Shown here piece by piece: positions 17,652 through 25,334 of a stretch of DNA of 36,847 nt. Origin of the DNA: Desulfurivibrionaceae bacterium (GTDB lineage Bacteria > Desulfobacterota > Desulfobulbia > Desulfobulbales > VMSU01); NCBI GenBank assembly GCA_030145275.1, contig JAQYVV010000028.1:1-36847 (forward strand), in the 5' to 3' direction. Below the pieces are notes generated by a model, which was given only the letters and a program-made list of their open reading frames with translations, ran no database searches and was not told the origin of the DNA. Position numbers and translations under genes: made by a program. Position 1 is the stretch's first letter; each line of letters starts with the position of its first letter.

Positions 17652-18087
17652 TTTGACTCCCCCTTTCCTTTTTTTTATTGAAAATAAAAGTGATGGTGGA
17701 TTGCGTTTTTTTGCAGTTGCTGGTGTCGACATAGGCAATATCGTCGACCAATATCTCATAATCAGCGGCAAGCTCGGCGGCGATATGACGGCACACCCCT
17801 ATGGGCACGGCCTGCATCGTCAATTTGTAACCGGGAGCACCGCTGACGGTATAAGCATGGCCCATATCTATACTATGGGCCCAGGGCGGCATATACATCA
17901 CTCCTTGCGGCGATCCGAGCCTTAACCTTCTCGTGGTTTGGCCCCGGCCCAATAAATCGTCGCGAATCACCTCTACTTTTAAATTGCGTATCACGCTTAT
18001 CACATAATCACTCGCCGTAATGGCCATAGCCATGCCCGGGGCAAAACACATTATGACGAGGAAAAGTGCACACATCATTTTTCGCAT
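17632..18087 (-). CDS. Secreted protein resembling the globular domain of type IVb pilins
   Basis: ATG 18087 follows GGAGAAAGTACG on the minus strand. Residues 1-22 are a Sec signal peptide ending in AMA. The mature part has the pattern of a type IVb (PilS-like) pilin head. This consists of a beta segment followed by VPIGVCRHIAAEL, a short strand (VDDIAYVD), then SNCKK and a final STITFIF strand, so that two Cys could form the pilin D-region disulfide. The conserved hydrophobic N-terminal alpha-1 helix of true pilins is missing; the protein begins after a cleavable leader. It is first in the mob operon. In IncI plasmids, thin PilS pili assist I-type conjugation, so a pilin-like protein beside a TraY homologue makes sense. 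The pilin assignment is an inference. Confidence 0.55.
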   Translation of the reverse strand: MRKMMCALFLVIMCFAPGMAMAITASDYVISVIRNLKVEVIRDDLLGRGQTTRRLRLGSPQGVMYMPPWAHSIDMGHAYTVSGAPGYKLTMQAVPIGVCRHIAAELAADYEILVDDIAYVDTSNCKKTQSTITFIFNKKKERGSQNEKQAE

Positions 18088-18109
18088 CGTACTTTCTCCT
18101 TTTTTTGTT

Positions 18110-18193
18110 TTTTGGGGGGGTCGGGGGGCGCTAGCACCCCCCGCGAACTCCGTTCAAAATTTCGCAGAAAATTTTGTAAACGGGACTGTTCGC
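18110..18193 (-). other. Candidate origin of transfer (oriT)
   Basis: Just upstream of the mob operon lies a near-palindrome: GGGGGG (18123-18128), C, GCTAGC, A, CCCCCC (18137-18142). A compound hairpin follows: GCGAAC/GTTCGC (18143-18148, 18188-18193), CCGTT/AACGG (18150-18154, 18179-18183) and CAAAATTT/AAATTTTG (18155-18162, 18169-18176). Its position, and the leading GTCGGGG followed by an inverted repeat, resemble the bom/oriT region of ColE1-type plasmids. No nic consensus can be fixed by eye. Confidence 0.5.
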
Positions 18194-19227
18194 TTGCCAA
18201 GATTAGTATGCATTTTTTCCCTCCATTATGTCAATGGTAAAATATCAAAAAAAGACCGGAATACAACGCGTTACGCCCTGTTGTCTCGCGTAGCGTAACT
18301 TGGGTTTCTCCCGCGTAACATTGTGTAATGTGTGTAATCACTTGAGCGATGATGTGCTATAGCAAGGGAAAAACGGCATTTGAAGAACGCACTGAATGTT
18401 CCGCACTAGGGTATTTATAGGTTAGGGGCGTAACAACCCCCTTACGCCCTTAGCGTCGGCCTCGCGTAGCGTAAGGGGGATAATTTACAAAAAAAATCTA
18501 AGAGAGTGGTGGTGCTGAGATTATTGGCGAATCAATAACGGGGGCACTTGACCCAGAGTGCTCAGGTCACCTTCAGGTCCTCTACGCTAATCTGCAAGAA
18601 AAAAGACGCTGTTTCGGGTATTTGCTTTTCATTAAGGTGCAATTTTCTATAGGAAGGTATAAAAAAATCGCACTGCAAACCGATGCAAACCGATAGGTAG
18701 GCGTAGCCGTAGACACACAAGTGTGGTAAACATGCCCAAGAAGGGGGCAATATTACGCTTTAAGAGAGATTTGGTAAAAATATTGGGTAGAGTACGGGAA
18801 AGACTTTGAGGAGCCGTTAAAGCTGCTCTCGAGCTTCTTTTTAATTCCTTTTCTGAGTGTTTTTTGCGGAGGTCAATCGAGTGGGAGTATTAACGAGGCG
18901 GTAGGTAAGTGCCTAGAAAGACGAAGCAAAACCGCCTAAAATGAGATAGAATGCCGCCAGGCAAACCTTCTTTTTTCCTGGCGGGTGCTGGGCGGAGGCC
19001 GGAGGCCGGAGGGCGGCGGCTACCCTCACCCCCTCAAACAAAATACTCTATCCGTTTGGTAATCGTACTCTTTTTAGCGGGCTGTAATTACTTGATATTA
19101 TTAAGGGGGTGATATCGAGACTTGCGAAAAACTCACTCGAAAAACTCACTTTAAATAAAAACCCTTTATACAAAACCCTTTGGAAGGGCCTCTAGGCAGT
19201 TACAGACGTGGCTTCGCGGGCGGCAAA
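18194..19227. other. Non-coding region between the mob operon and the iterons
   Basis: No credible gene is found over about 1 kb. It holds two related inverted repeats. The first is GTTACGC/GCGTAAC (18270-18276, 18293-18299). The second is the 11-bp CCCCCTTACGC/GCGTAAGGGGG (18437-18447, 18469-18479). Both enclose TCGCGTAGCGTAA. Other elements are a tandem GCAAACCGAT pair near 18675-18694, a hairpin CCGCCAGG/CCTGGCGG (18954-18961, 18977-18984), and tandem GGAGGCC units (18994-19007). The mob operon promoter presumably lies in its left part. Replication-control RNA is possible but not demonstrated. Confidence 0.6.
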
Positions 19228-19658
19228 GGGAAAGATAAGTACGAAAACTGAAAACAGGTGATGACCATAAAAAACACCTGGAAACAATAAGATGCTTATT
19301 GTTTGTGGATATTTGGTGGCGGGAAAGATAAGTACGAAAACTGAAAACAGCCCGTGTCCCTTAAAAAGCACCTGAAAGCAATAGGATGAGTAATGTTCGT
19401 GTATATTTGGTGGCGGGAAAGATATGTACGAATCCCTAAACGTGGAAAGATATGTACGAACCCACAGTAAACTCTTTAAAAACGGGCCGTTACACCAACG
19501 GGAAAGTTGTGTACGAAACAAAGCGATTGTCAAGAAAGATATGTACGAAGGTGTCTAGGAAATTATAAAAAATAATCATGGCCTTTTTGTTACTGGTTCT
19601 AATCATAGTATATGGTTAAGATGGTTTTGTTGTGAAAAACTTCGTACATATCTTTCCC
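19228..19658 (+). repeat. Iteron array of a plasmid-type replication origin
   Basis: The 18-bp unit GGGAAAGATATGTACGAA, allowing a few substitutions, occurs at 19228, 19321, 19415, 19443, 19500 and 19532 on the plus strand. One exact inverted copy is at 19641-19658, five bases from the rep stop codon. The first three copies are embedded in longer repeats of about 93 bp that share CACCTG, ATTTGGTGGC and ACTGAAAACAG. An AT-rich tract (about 19560-19630) between the last direct and the inverted copy could be the unwinding element. The array lies beside the initiator gene, as in iteron plasmids, although here it is downstream of rep. Confidence 0.9.
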
Positions 19659-19663
19659 GACAA

Positions 19664-20956
19664 TCATGACTGTTTTACCTTTTTTTTAAATTGCTTAAGG
19701 ATCACCTTTACGAGCTTATCGCCGGAAAAGTCCCCTGTCTTTTTCGACCAATGTAATACACCATTTTTGTCAGTGTAGCTTTTTGGGGCAAGATATCCAA
19801 TATCTACCAACTTTTTGATGATCCTAGTGTACGTTTTATTGCGATCGTTTCTGGGTAAAGTAAGAACATTGTCCAAACGTTGACTAGCACACACCTGCTT
19901 CCATGTATGATGCCCATTTCTGCGATGTGTCGATAAAAATCGGTGTACCGCAATTGCGTTGGCACTGCGACCGAGCAGGGCTCTGTGGCGTGGATCAACA
20001 CCTGTAACGATGCCAAATTGTAACTTTTTCAAGAAATACTCAGAAAAACAGATGTCATAACAGGAGCCACCGTCATACGCAAAATCATTAAATATGCTAA
20101 ATCGTTGCACCATATCATCTCCGGTATCCTCACCAGGCTGATAATAATAAAAAGTTACTGACGAGAGGCGCAGCATTGCCTCTTTAATCATATTTGTATG
20201 CCTTTGAGTGTAACGTGGTGATGGATTATCTTTGCTGGCGCTTTTGGCATGACCTTTCCATTCCAGGATCTCATTGTTGGTCGCTGAGTAGTTTCTGTAT
20301 CCCCTCTCCACCCACTGCCACAACAATGTTAAAAGTACAGATTCTTCGACTACGCCGCACTGTAAACCGAGGTAGTCCAGTTTTGCCCACGAAGTCTCGT
20401 GCCGCTCCTCAACGTAATAATCTCGGATGATTTCCTTTTTCTTTTTTTTGTTGTCGGTTAGCTCAGCAAGGGTTCCCGGCAAATCGCCCTGAAAAACTGG
20501 CCTAAAAAATGTTGTACGACAAAGCTCTGTCGGACAGGGAAATGGTAATTTGGGTTGGTGAGGATTACCTGCCAAACGTGCCAAAACCCTTTTCATTTTT
20601 TTAAAAACAAGTCTTTGATCTGTGGCAGCACTATTGATTTGATCAACATCGTTAGTGTTAATAACGTGAAATTTTACATCGAGATTGCCTAGTTCACTTT
20701 TGGCGAGAGCGCTAGTAAGGATGCGGCTATAACCTTTCTCGATAAACCAATTTCGCGCATAAGTATCGCTGCAGAGCACAACCGCATATTTTTCTGTGAC
20801 TTGCCCCAGAACGATATTGCCGAACCATATATCGTACTCGTTTTTTTTCCCATTTTCTTGCATCTCGGATTTGATACATGATAATGCTTCCCCGAAAGCA
20901 TACAGCTCGGTCGCTGTAACGTTGGTAATTTTGTCGTGTATTGTTTTGGTCATCAA
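19664..20956 (-). CDS. Plasmid-type replication initiator with a DnaA domain I-like N terminus
   Basis: A 430-residue protein lies next to an iteron array. Residues 13-97 (LYAFGEALSCIKSEM, then YDIWFGNIVLGQ and YARNWFIEKGY) follow the pattern of the DnaA N-terminal domain, which recruits DnaB helicase and other DnaA partners. Residues 150-430 look like a winged-helix plasmid initiator: WVERGYRNYSATNNEILEW, HTNMIKEAMLRLSSVTFYYY, and a second helix-turn-helix region (AIAVHRFLSTHRRNGHHTWK). No AAA+ Walker motif is present, so it is not DnaA itself. The start overlaps the alpA-like stop (TGATG-type coupling). The element probably replicates at least transiently after excision. The initiator call is firm; the DnaA-like N terminus is a pattern-based inference. 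Confidence 0.82.
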   Translation of the reverse strand: MMTKTIHDKITNVTATELYAFGEALSCIKSEMQENGKKNEYDIWFGNIVLGQVTEKYAVVLCSDTYARNWFIEKGYSRILTSALAKSELGNLDVKFHVINTNDVDQINSAATDQRLVFKKMKRVLARLAGNPHQPKLPFPCPTELCRTTFFRPVFQGDLPGTLAELTDNKKKKKEIIRDYYVEERHETSWAKLDYLGLQCGVVEESVLLTLLWQWVERGYRNYSATNNEILEWKGHAKSASKDNPSPRYTQRHTNMIKEAMLRLSSVTFYYYQPGEDTGDDMVQRFSIFNDFAYDGGSCYDICFSEYFLKKLQFGIVTGVDPRHRALLGRSANAIAVHRFLSTHRRNGHHTWKQVCASQRLDNVLTLPRNDRNKTYTRIIKKLVDIGYLAPKSYTDKNGVLHWSKKTGDFSGDKLVKVILKQFKKKVKQS

Positions 20957-21213
20957 TAATCCTGGATTACTGAGAGTGTCTGCTGGTCTGAATTAGGCGT
21001 TTGGTTTTCGTCTCGAGCAGCAACACGGTCCTCCACCCATTGATAAATCTCGTTTTCAAGCCACCCCTTACTCCCACCTCCAAGATCGATTTTTTTTGGG
21101 AAGTGTCCGGCTCGCTCCCTGCGCCAGAGTGAGGTGGGCGAGAGTCCGCATATGGACACAACGTCACGTATGCGTAGTATACGGTAACGGTATTTGTTCT
21201 CTTTTGATTTCAT
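20953..21213 (-). CDS. AlpA-family helix-turn-helix regulator (excisionase-like)
   Basis: An 86-residue protein carries the MerR-like winged helix of the AlpA/excisionase group at residues 9-62: RILRIRDVVSICGLSPTSLW, then RRERAGHFPKKIDLGGGSKGW and ENEIYQWVEDRV. AlpA proteins activate prophage or island integrase genes, and relatives act as recombination directionality factors. It sits between the integrase and rep, and its stop overlaps the rep start, so one transcript links excision control with replication. Confidence 0.88.
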   Translation of the reverse strand: MKSKENKYRYRILRIRDVVSICGLSPTSLWRRERAGHFPKKIDLGGGSKGWLENEIYQWVEDRVAARDENQTPNSDQQTLSVIQDY

Positions 21214-21554
21214 AATGCTCCTGAACTAACCTGAAAGGATTTGGCTGCATTTGAGAAAATGTTACTGGATTATGAGAGTTTTGCAAGCGAGCCAAAGGGG
21301 CGAATTTCCTTACTTATTACTGAATTGAATTGCGAGGATTTCAGTTTGCGGCACTACACCCTTACGCCTAGTTTAAGGGCGTAATTTTAGCTCCATTTGG
21401 CGGATAGGGGCGTAGTAGGGAATGCTTAAATAGTAATAATGATAAAAAAGGACGTAACAACGGATGGTTGTGAGAAAAGTACTTTTATTTAATTTTTTTT
21501 TTGGGGAGGGAGGGGGAGGGTGTAGTTAAGTGACCGAATAAGCGTAAAAATACG
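21214..21554. other. Intergenic region between the alpA-like gene and the integrase 3' end
   Basis: No gene is seen. It contains CAGTTTGCGG (21342-21351), matching the core of the 19-bp repeats near 11.2 and 11.7 kb. It also has the inverted repeat TTACGCC/GGCGTAA (21362-21368, 21378-21384), which echoes the TTACGC palindromes at 18.27 and 18.44 kb. A purine-rich G tract lies near 21502-21520. The alpA-rep promoter must lie here. Confidence 0.5.
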
Positions 21555-22739
21555 CTATTTGTAGCTAGAGGTAATTTCTTTGAGTTTTTTTGCCCACAAG
21601 TCCAAAGCTTGACGTTTCTCAGCATCGTAAGAGTGCTGGTTATATACTGCCATGATCCCCTGAAGCCTGTGAGCGAGTATCCTTTCTGCAACAACATCGC
21701 TGACTCCCAACTCTGCGAGCCTGGTCCGGACTGTGCGACGGAGGTCGTGGGGAGTAAAACGATCCGCTGTCACACCAATGTGTTCCCAGTGCCTTCTAAT
21801 CGTGCGTGACAATGCGCTGGCTGTCATTGGTGCATCAGCCTGTTTATGGGTCGACCTGAAAACATAAGCACTGTCAACTGAAAGTGTCTTGGCCTGTTTT
21901 AGGATTTCCAAGACAGCTTCAGTTAGCGGCAGGCGATGGTTCTCATTGTTTTTCATACGTTCAGAAGGAATGTTCCAGAATCCATCGTTGTCAATTTCAT
22001 CCCAACACATCCCGCAAACCTCACCTGGGCGCTGACCAGTAAGCAAGATAGTTTTGAGGGCTAATTTGGTTAGTCTATAGGCATCCATCTGTTTGTTGTC
22101 TAAGTCTAAGGCTTTCCAAAGTTGCTTGATTTCCTTATCGGTAAGAACCCTCTGTCGCCCTTTTTCGGGCAGTTTACGAATTCTGGTGCAGGGTGAATCC
22201 TCAATAATACCGCGCTCAGCAGCAAAATTAAAAAGGCGAGATAGGGCACCGTGTACCCGGTTTCTGGTTATAGGTGCTCTTTTCTCTATTTCATCTAGGA
22301 GAAGTACAATGTCTCTTCTTTTTATATCATGTACCTTTCGTTGGCCCCAGGTGGGCAAAATGTCGCGATCAAGTAATCTTTTTGTTTCAGGGCCACTTTT
22401 TTTGTGACGAAGCTCTCTGTCCCATAACTCTTTTATAATGATATAAAAGGTTGGAGCACTAATACGGGCCTTCTTCTCCTCAGCTTTTTTTAATGCAGGA
22501 TCAATGTAGCGCTGTATGTCGTTTCGAGCTTCTATTGTTTTGTTTCGTGCGTCGGCTAAGCTGAGGACAGGATATTGACCCAATGTGAGACGTCTGGGGT
22601 TGCCCTCAAATTGATAACGTAATACCCACGATTTTGTCCCGCTGGGTAAAACTAGCAGCGTGAGACCCTTACCGTCAGATAACTCAAAACGTTTCTCTCT
22701 GGCTTTTACTTTCCGTACTTGAATGTCGCTGAGACCCAT
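21555..22739 (-). CDS. P4-type tyrosine integrase
   Basis: A 394-residue integrase. The N-terminal arm-binding domain begins LSDIQVRKVKAREKRFELSD, followed by GLTLLVLPSGTKSWVLRY and LTLGQYPVLSLADAR, the DUF4102 pattern of P4-like island integrases. The core-binding domain spans about 95-190. The catalytic residues are Arg237 (TGQRPGE), His331 and Arg334 (HDLRRT), His357 (LAHRLQ) and the nucleophile Tyr366 (AVYNQHS). All are present, so it should be active. The gene starts 144 bp from the split tRNA-Pro, the expected attachment site. It integrates and excises the element with help from the AlpA-like protein. Confidence 0.95.
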   Translation of the reverse strand: MGLSDIQVRKVKAREKRFELSDGKGLTLLVLPSGTKSWVLRYQFEGNPRRLTLGQYPVLSLADARNKTIEARNDIQRYIDPALKKAEEKKARISAPTFYIIIKELWDRELRHKKSGPETKRLLDRDILPTWGQRKVHDIKRRDIVLLLDEIEKRAPITRNRVHGALSRLFNFAAERGIIEDSPCTRIRKLPEKGRQRVLTDKEIKQLWKALDLDNKQMDAYRLTKLALKTILLTGQRPGEVCGMCWDEIDNDGFWNIPSERMKNNENHRLPLTEAVLEILKQAKTLSVDSAYVFRSTHKQADAPMTASALSRTIRRHWEHIGVTADRFTPHDLRRTVRTRLAELGVSDVVAERILAHRLQGIMAVYNQHSYDAEKRQALDLWAKKLKEITSSYK

Positions 22740-22883
22740 ATCTTATTTGTGAGCAGAAAATGATACAAATTGAAGTGAAATATAGTGACGTAATTGAAAT
22801 AATATGAAACATTAATAATGTGTTAATGGCCCACTAGTCAAGCTTTTGTGAAATATAACGAATTGCTTGAAAAGAGTTTTGTG

Positions 22884-22932
22884 CTGAATGGGGTTCAGGT
22901 GGTCGGAAGTTCGAATCTTCTCATCCCGACCA
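22884..22932 (+). tRNA. 3' half of a tRNA-Pro(GGG) gene: attachment-site junction
   Basis: Sequence from the anticodon arm to CCA is intact: loop ATGGGGT (22888-22894, anticodon GGG at 22890-22892), T arm GGAAG-TTCGAAT-CTTCT, acceptor strand CATCCCG (22922-22928), discriminator A and CCA (22930-22932). Upstream of 22884 the tRNA sequence is lost: the first anticodon stem pair would be G-G, and there is no D arm or 5' acceptor strand. This marks the right junction of the element (attR-like). An intact copy should be reconstituted at the left junction, outside the window. Confidence 0.88.
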
Positions 22933-22940
22933 GTTATAGT

Positions 22941-22975
22941 AAGGGCTTACGGTTTTTTCCGTAAGCCCTTTTTTT
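22941..22975 (+). terminator. Intrinsic terminator of the tRNA-Pro gene
   Basis: A perfect 12-bp stem, AAGGGCTTACGG and CCGTAAGCCCTT, around a TTTTTT loop is followed by a T run. It belongs to the native tRNA transcription unit and remains on the chromosomal side of the junction. Confidence 0.93.
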
Positions 22976-23133
22976 GTATACTGTGGTTTGAAAGCGGTTT
23001 GTTTGGTGAACTCAGCTCGATCTGCACAGTGTCGAAAGATTTGGAAGGGGCCGCCACGTCAGTTTATTAATGGTTGGCTCTCGTTATGAAGATGTAATGG
23101 AAATTAAATATTAGCTTTTGGGAGAGTTGTGCT

Positions 23134-23448
23134 ATGTCCGAATTTACAGATGTTACGGTTGTTCGAGAGGCGAACATATATTTTGACGGTAAGGTGACGA
23201 GCCGCATGGTTCTTTTTGCTGATGGGGCCCAGAAGACCTTGGGGATTATGTTGCCGGGGGATTACGAGTTTGGCACCGACGATAAAGAGATTATGGAGAT
23301 ACTGGAGGGAAGCCTTGATGTCCTTCTGCCAGGCGAAACTTCATGGCAGAGTATTGAGAGGGGGCAGTCTTTCGAGGTTCCTGCCCAGGCCAAATTCAAG
23401 TTGAAAGTTAAAAGCGTAACAGATTATTGCTGTTCCTATCTGAAATAA
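23134..23448 (+). CDS. ppnP: Pyrimidine/purine nucleoside phosphorylase PpnP (YaiE, DUF1255 cupin)
   Basis: A 104-residue single-domain cupin. PpnP of E. coli phosphorolyses a broad range of nucleosides for salvage. The family pattern is visible: [20 protein letters not shown] near residue 20, then [26 protein letters not shown] and [16 protein letters not shown], ending in CSYLK. Length matches the family (about 94 to 105). A GGGAGAG ribosome binding site lies upstream of the ATG. It is transcribed alone and converges on ftsH across a shared terminator. Confidence 0.92.
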   Translation: MSEFTDVTVVREANIYFDGKVTSRMVLFADGAQKTLGIMLPGDYEFGTDDKEIMEILEGSLDVLLPGETSWQSIERGQSFEVPAQAKFKLKVKSVTDYCCSYLK

Positions 23449-23457
23449 GAGAGCCAC

Positions 23458-23509
23458 AAAAAAAGCCGTTGTTTCTGCAGGTTGTAATGCAGTAACAACG
23501 GCTTTTTTT
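23458..23509. terminator. Bidirectional intrinsic terminator between ppnP and ftsH
   Basis: The arms AAAAAAAGCCGTTGTT (23458-23473) and AACAACGGCTTTTTTT (23494-23509) are fully complementary. An inner CTGCA/TGCAG helix extends the structure. A and T runs on both sides make it work in either direction. Confidence 0.95.
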
Positions 23510-23555
23510 GAATAATTTAAGGGCATTGCCAGGAAACGGCAGCCCTTAATATTGC

Positions 23556-25334
23556 TCAGCTCTTCTGCTGATCAATAACAGCCTGAATATCCTTGTTTGA
23601 AATTGTTTCTTTTTCAAGAAGCTCAAGGGTAATGGCTTCCATGGTGTCCTTATTGTCCGTTAAGATTTTTCGGGCCGTGTCATGGGCCGTGTTAATAAGG
23701 TTGGAGATCTCAGAGTTTATTTTCTGAATGAACTCATCGCTGACAAGTGGGTTTGAGGTGCCGGGTTGATCGGCTGCCTTGATGACGATGGGGCCGATAT
23801 TCTTGCTCATCCCCCATTCGCAAACCATCTTGCGGGCCAAATCGCTTACTCTCTCAATATCGTTACCTGATCCGGTCGTAATCTCATTGAAGATAAGTTC
23901 TTCAGCAATACGACCACCGAGCAGGATACAGAGATTGTTAAAAAGATAGCTGTAAGAGTGGGAGTGTTTTTCGGTTTCTGGGAGCTGCATGGTGAGGCCA
24001 AGGGCCTTGCCGCGCGGCACAATGGTTACCTTATGGACCGGGTCGGAGCCAGGAAGCATCCAGGCCACCAAGGCATGGCCGACTTCGTGGTAGGCGGTAA
24101 TTTTCTTTTCGTCTTCAGTTATTATCAAGGAGCGCCGTTCTGCTCCCATCATTACCTTGTCTTTGGCAGCGTCCAAGTCGCTCATTGTGACACTGCCGCC
24201 GCGCCGGGCCACCATCAGGGCAGCCTCGTTGATCATGTTGGAAAGTTCAGCCCCAGAGAAACCTGGGGTGGCTTTGGCGATCGTATTCCAGTCAATGTCT
24301 GAAGATGTTTTTACTTTCTCAGCATGGACCTTAAGTATTTGTTCACGGCCCAGGACATCTGGGAGAGGGACCAGAACCTGGCGGTCAAATCTGCCAGGTC
24401 TAAGCAAGGCCTGGTCAAGGATATCAAGGCGGTTTGTGGCCGCGACAATAATGACCTTGTCATTGACTTCAAAACCGTCCATCTCAACGAGGAGCTGGTT
24501 TAACGTCTGCTCCCGCTCGTCATTGCCGCCTGCGGCCCCGGAGCTGCGGTGGCGTCCAACTGCGTCTATCTCATCAATAAAGATGATACAGGGGGCTTTT
24601 TTCTTCCCCTCTTCAAAAAGATCACGGACGCGACTGGCGCCGATTCCCACATACATCTCAACAAAGTTTGAGCCACTTATGGAAAAAAAGGTCACTCCTG
24701 CCTCACCGGCAATGGCCTTGGCGAGAAGGGTTTTGCCCGTTCCTGGTTCTCCATGGAGGAGTACTCCTGTGGGGATGCGGGCCCCGGCATCTGTGAATTT
24801 GGTAGGGTCTTTAAGGAACTCGACAATTTCGACAAGTTCTTCCTTTGCCTCGTCTATGCCGGCTACATCTTTAAAGCGCACCTTGGACTCTTGGGCGTCA
24901 ACGAGCTGGGCCTTACTTTTCCCAAAGGCCATGGCCTTGCCTCCGCCTCCCTGGCCGCTGCCCTTTCGGATAAAAAAGAACCAGATGCCTGCAAGGAGGA
25001 GAATTGGCATCCAGGAGAGAAGGCTGCGCAAAAACCAGTTTGGTTCGCGGTTAGGGATGATCTCAATTTTGGCCCCGGCATCCAGGAAATTTTGAACAGA
25101 GGCTGGGTTTTCAGGGATAACAGAGCGAAAATGCGCCCCGTTTGAGTCTTGCCAGGTTGCTATATTCTTGTTGAGAGAGAAGTTTGCGACTATCCCATCT
25201 TTTACCTTATGAACAAAATCGCTATAGGTAAGGACGGTTACCGTTTCTGGTTGCCCCTTAAAAATATTGAGAACAAGGATGGCGGTGAGTGCGATGATGA
25301 GCCAGATTGTAAGGTTCTTGTAGAAAAGATTCAA
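23556..25334 (-). CDS. ftsH: ATP-dependent zinc metalloprotease FtsH
   Basis: A membrane-anchored AAA+ protease for quality control of membrane and regulatory proteins. The best start is TTG 25334, preceded by AGGAG at seven bases, which yields the typical [12 protein letters not shown] terminus; a GTG at 25367 would add 11 atypical residues. Two membrane helices (about 9-26 and 100-122) flank the periplasmic domain. Walker A reads GEPGTGKT (195-202), with Glu where most FtsH have Pro. Walker B is IIFIDEID (250-257), the pore loop MYVG has Tyr for the usual Phe, the SRH region ends LLRPGRFDR, and the zinc site is HEVGH (416-420). The length of 592 residues is slightly short of the usual 610 to 650. 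It may be a second FtsH paralogue. Confidence 0.95.
   Translation of the reverse strand: MNLFYKNLTIWLIIALTAILVLNIFKGQPETVTVLTYSDFVHKVKDGIVANFSLNKNIATWQDSNGAHFRSVIPENPASVQNFLDAGAKIEIIPNREPNWFLRSLLSWMPILLLAGIWFFFIRKGSGQGGGGKAMAFGKSKAQLVDAQESKVRFKDVAGIDEAKEELVEIVEFLKDPTKFTDAGARIPTGVLLHGEPGTGKTLLAKAIAGEAGVTFFSISGSNFVEMYVGIGASRVRDLFEEGKKKAPCIIFIDEIDAVGRHRSSGAAGGNDEREQTLNQLLVEMDGFEVNDKVIIVAATNRLDILDQALLRPGRFDRQVLVPLPDVLGREQILKVHAEKVKTSSDIDWNTIAKATPGFSGAELSNMINEAALMVARRGGSVTMSDLDAAKDKVMMGAERRSLIITEDEKKITAYHEVGHALVAWMLPGSDPVHKVTIVPRGKALGLTMQLPETEKHSHSYSYLFNNLCILLGGRIAEELIFNEITTGSGNDIERVSDLARKMVCEWGMSKNIGPIVIKAADQPGTSNPLVSDEFIQKINSEISNLINTAHDTARKILTDNKDTMEAITLELLEKETISNKDIQAVIDQQKS

Larger units (their letters stand above)
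1..22932. mobile_element. Acquired region with an integrated mobilizable element; right end at tRNA-Pro
   Basis: Everything left of 22932 is accessory in character: IS remnant, restriction-modification, attC site, serine recombinase, relaxase operon, plasmid-type replication initiator, AlpA-like regulator and tyrosine integrase. The right end is well defined, because tRNA-Pro homology begins abruptly at 22884 next to the integrase. The left end lies outside the window or is unrecognised, since no second copy of the 49-bp tRNA segment is seen. The block may be composite: the restriction-modification and attC part (1-8.6 kb) could be a separate acquisition from the plasmid-like part (8.6-22.9 kb). 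Confidence 0.65.

Noticed and set aside
19192..19533. 113-codon minus-strand frame across the iterons
   Set aside because: Its repetitive protein sequence is a translation of the iteron repeats; there is no start signal.
20194..20430. 78-codon plus-strand frame inside the rep gene
   Set aside because: It is antisense to rep with no ribosome binding site or recognisable protein; a shadow frame.
24157..25095. Long 312-codon plus-strand open frame opposite ftsH
   Set aside because: It mirrors the highly conserved ftsH coding frame, has low-complexity Ser/Arg composition, no ribosome binding site and no domain; it is a shadow of ftsH.
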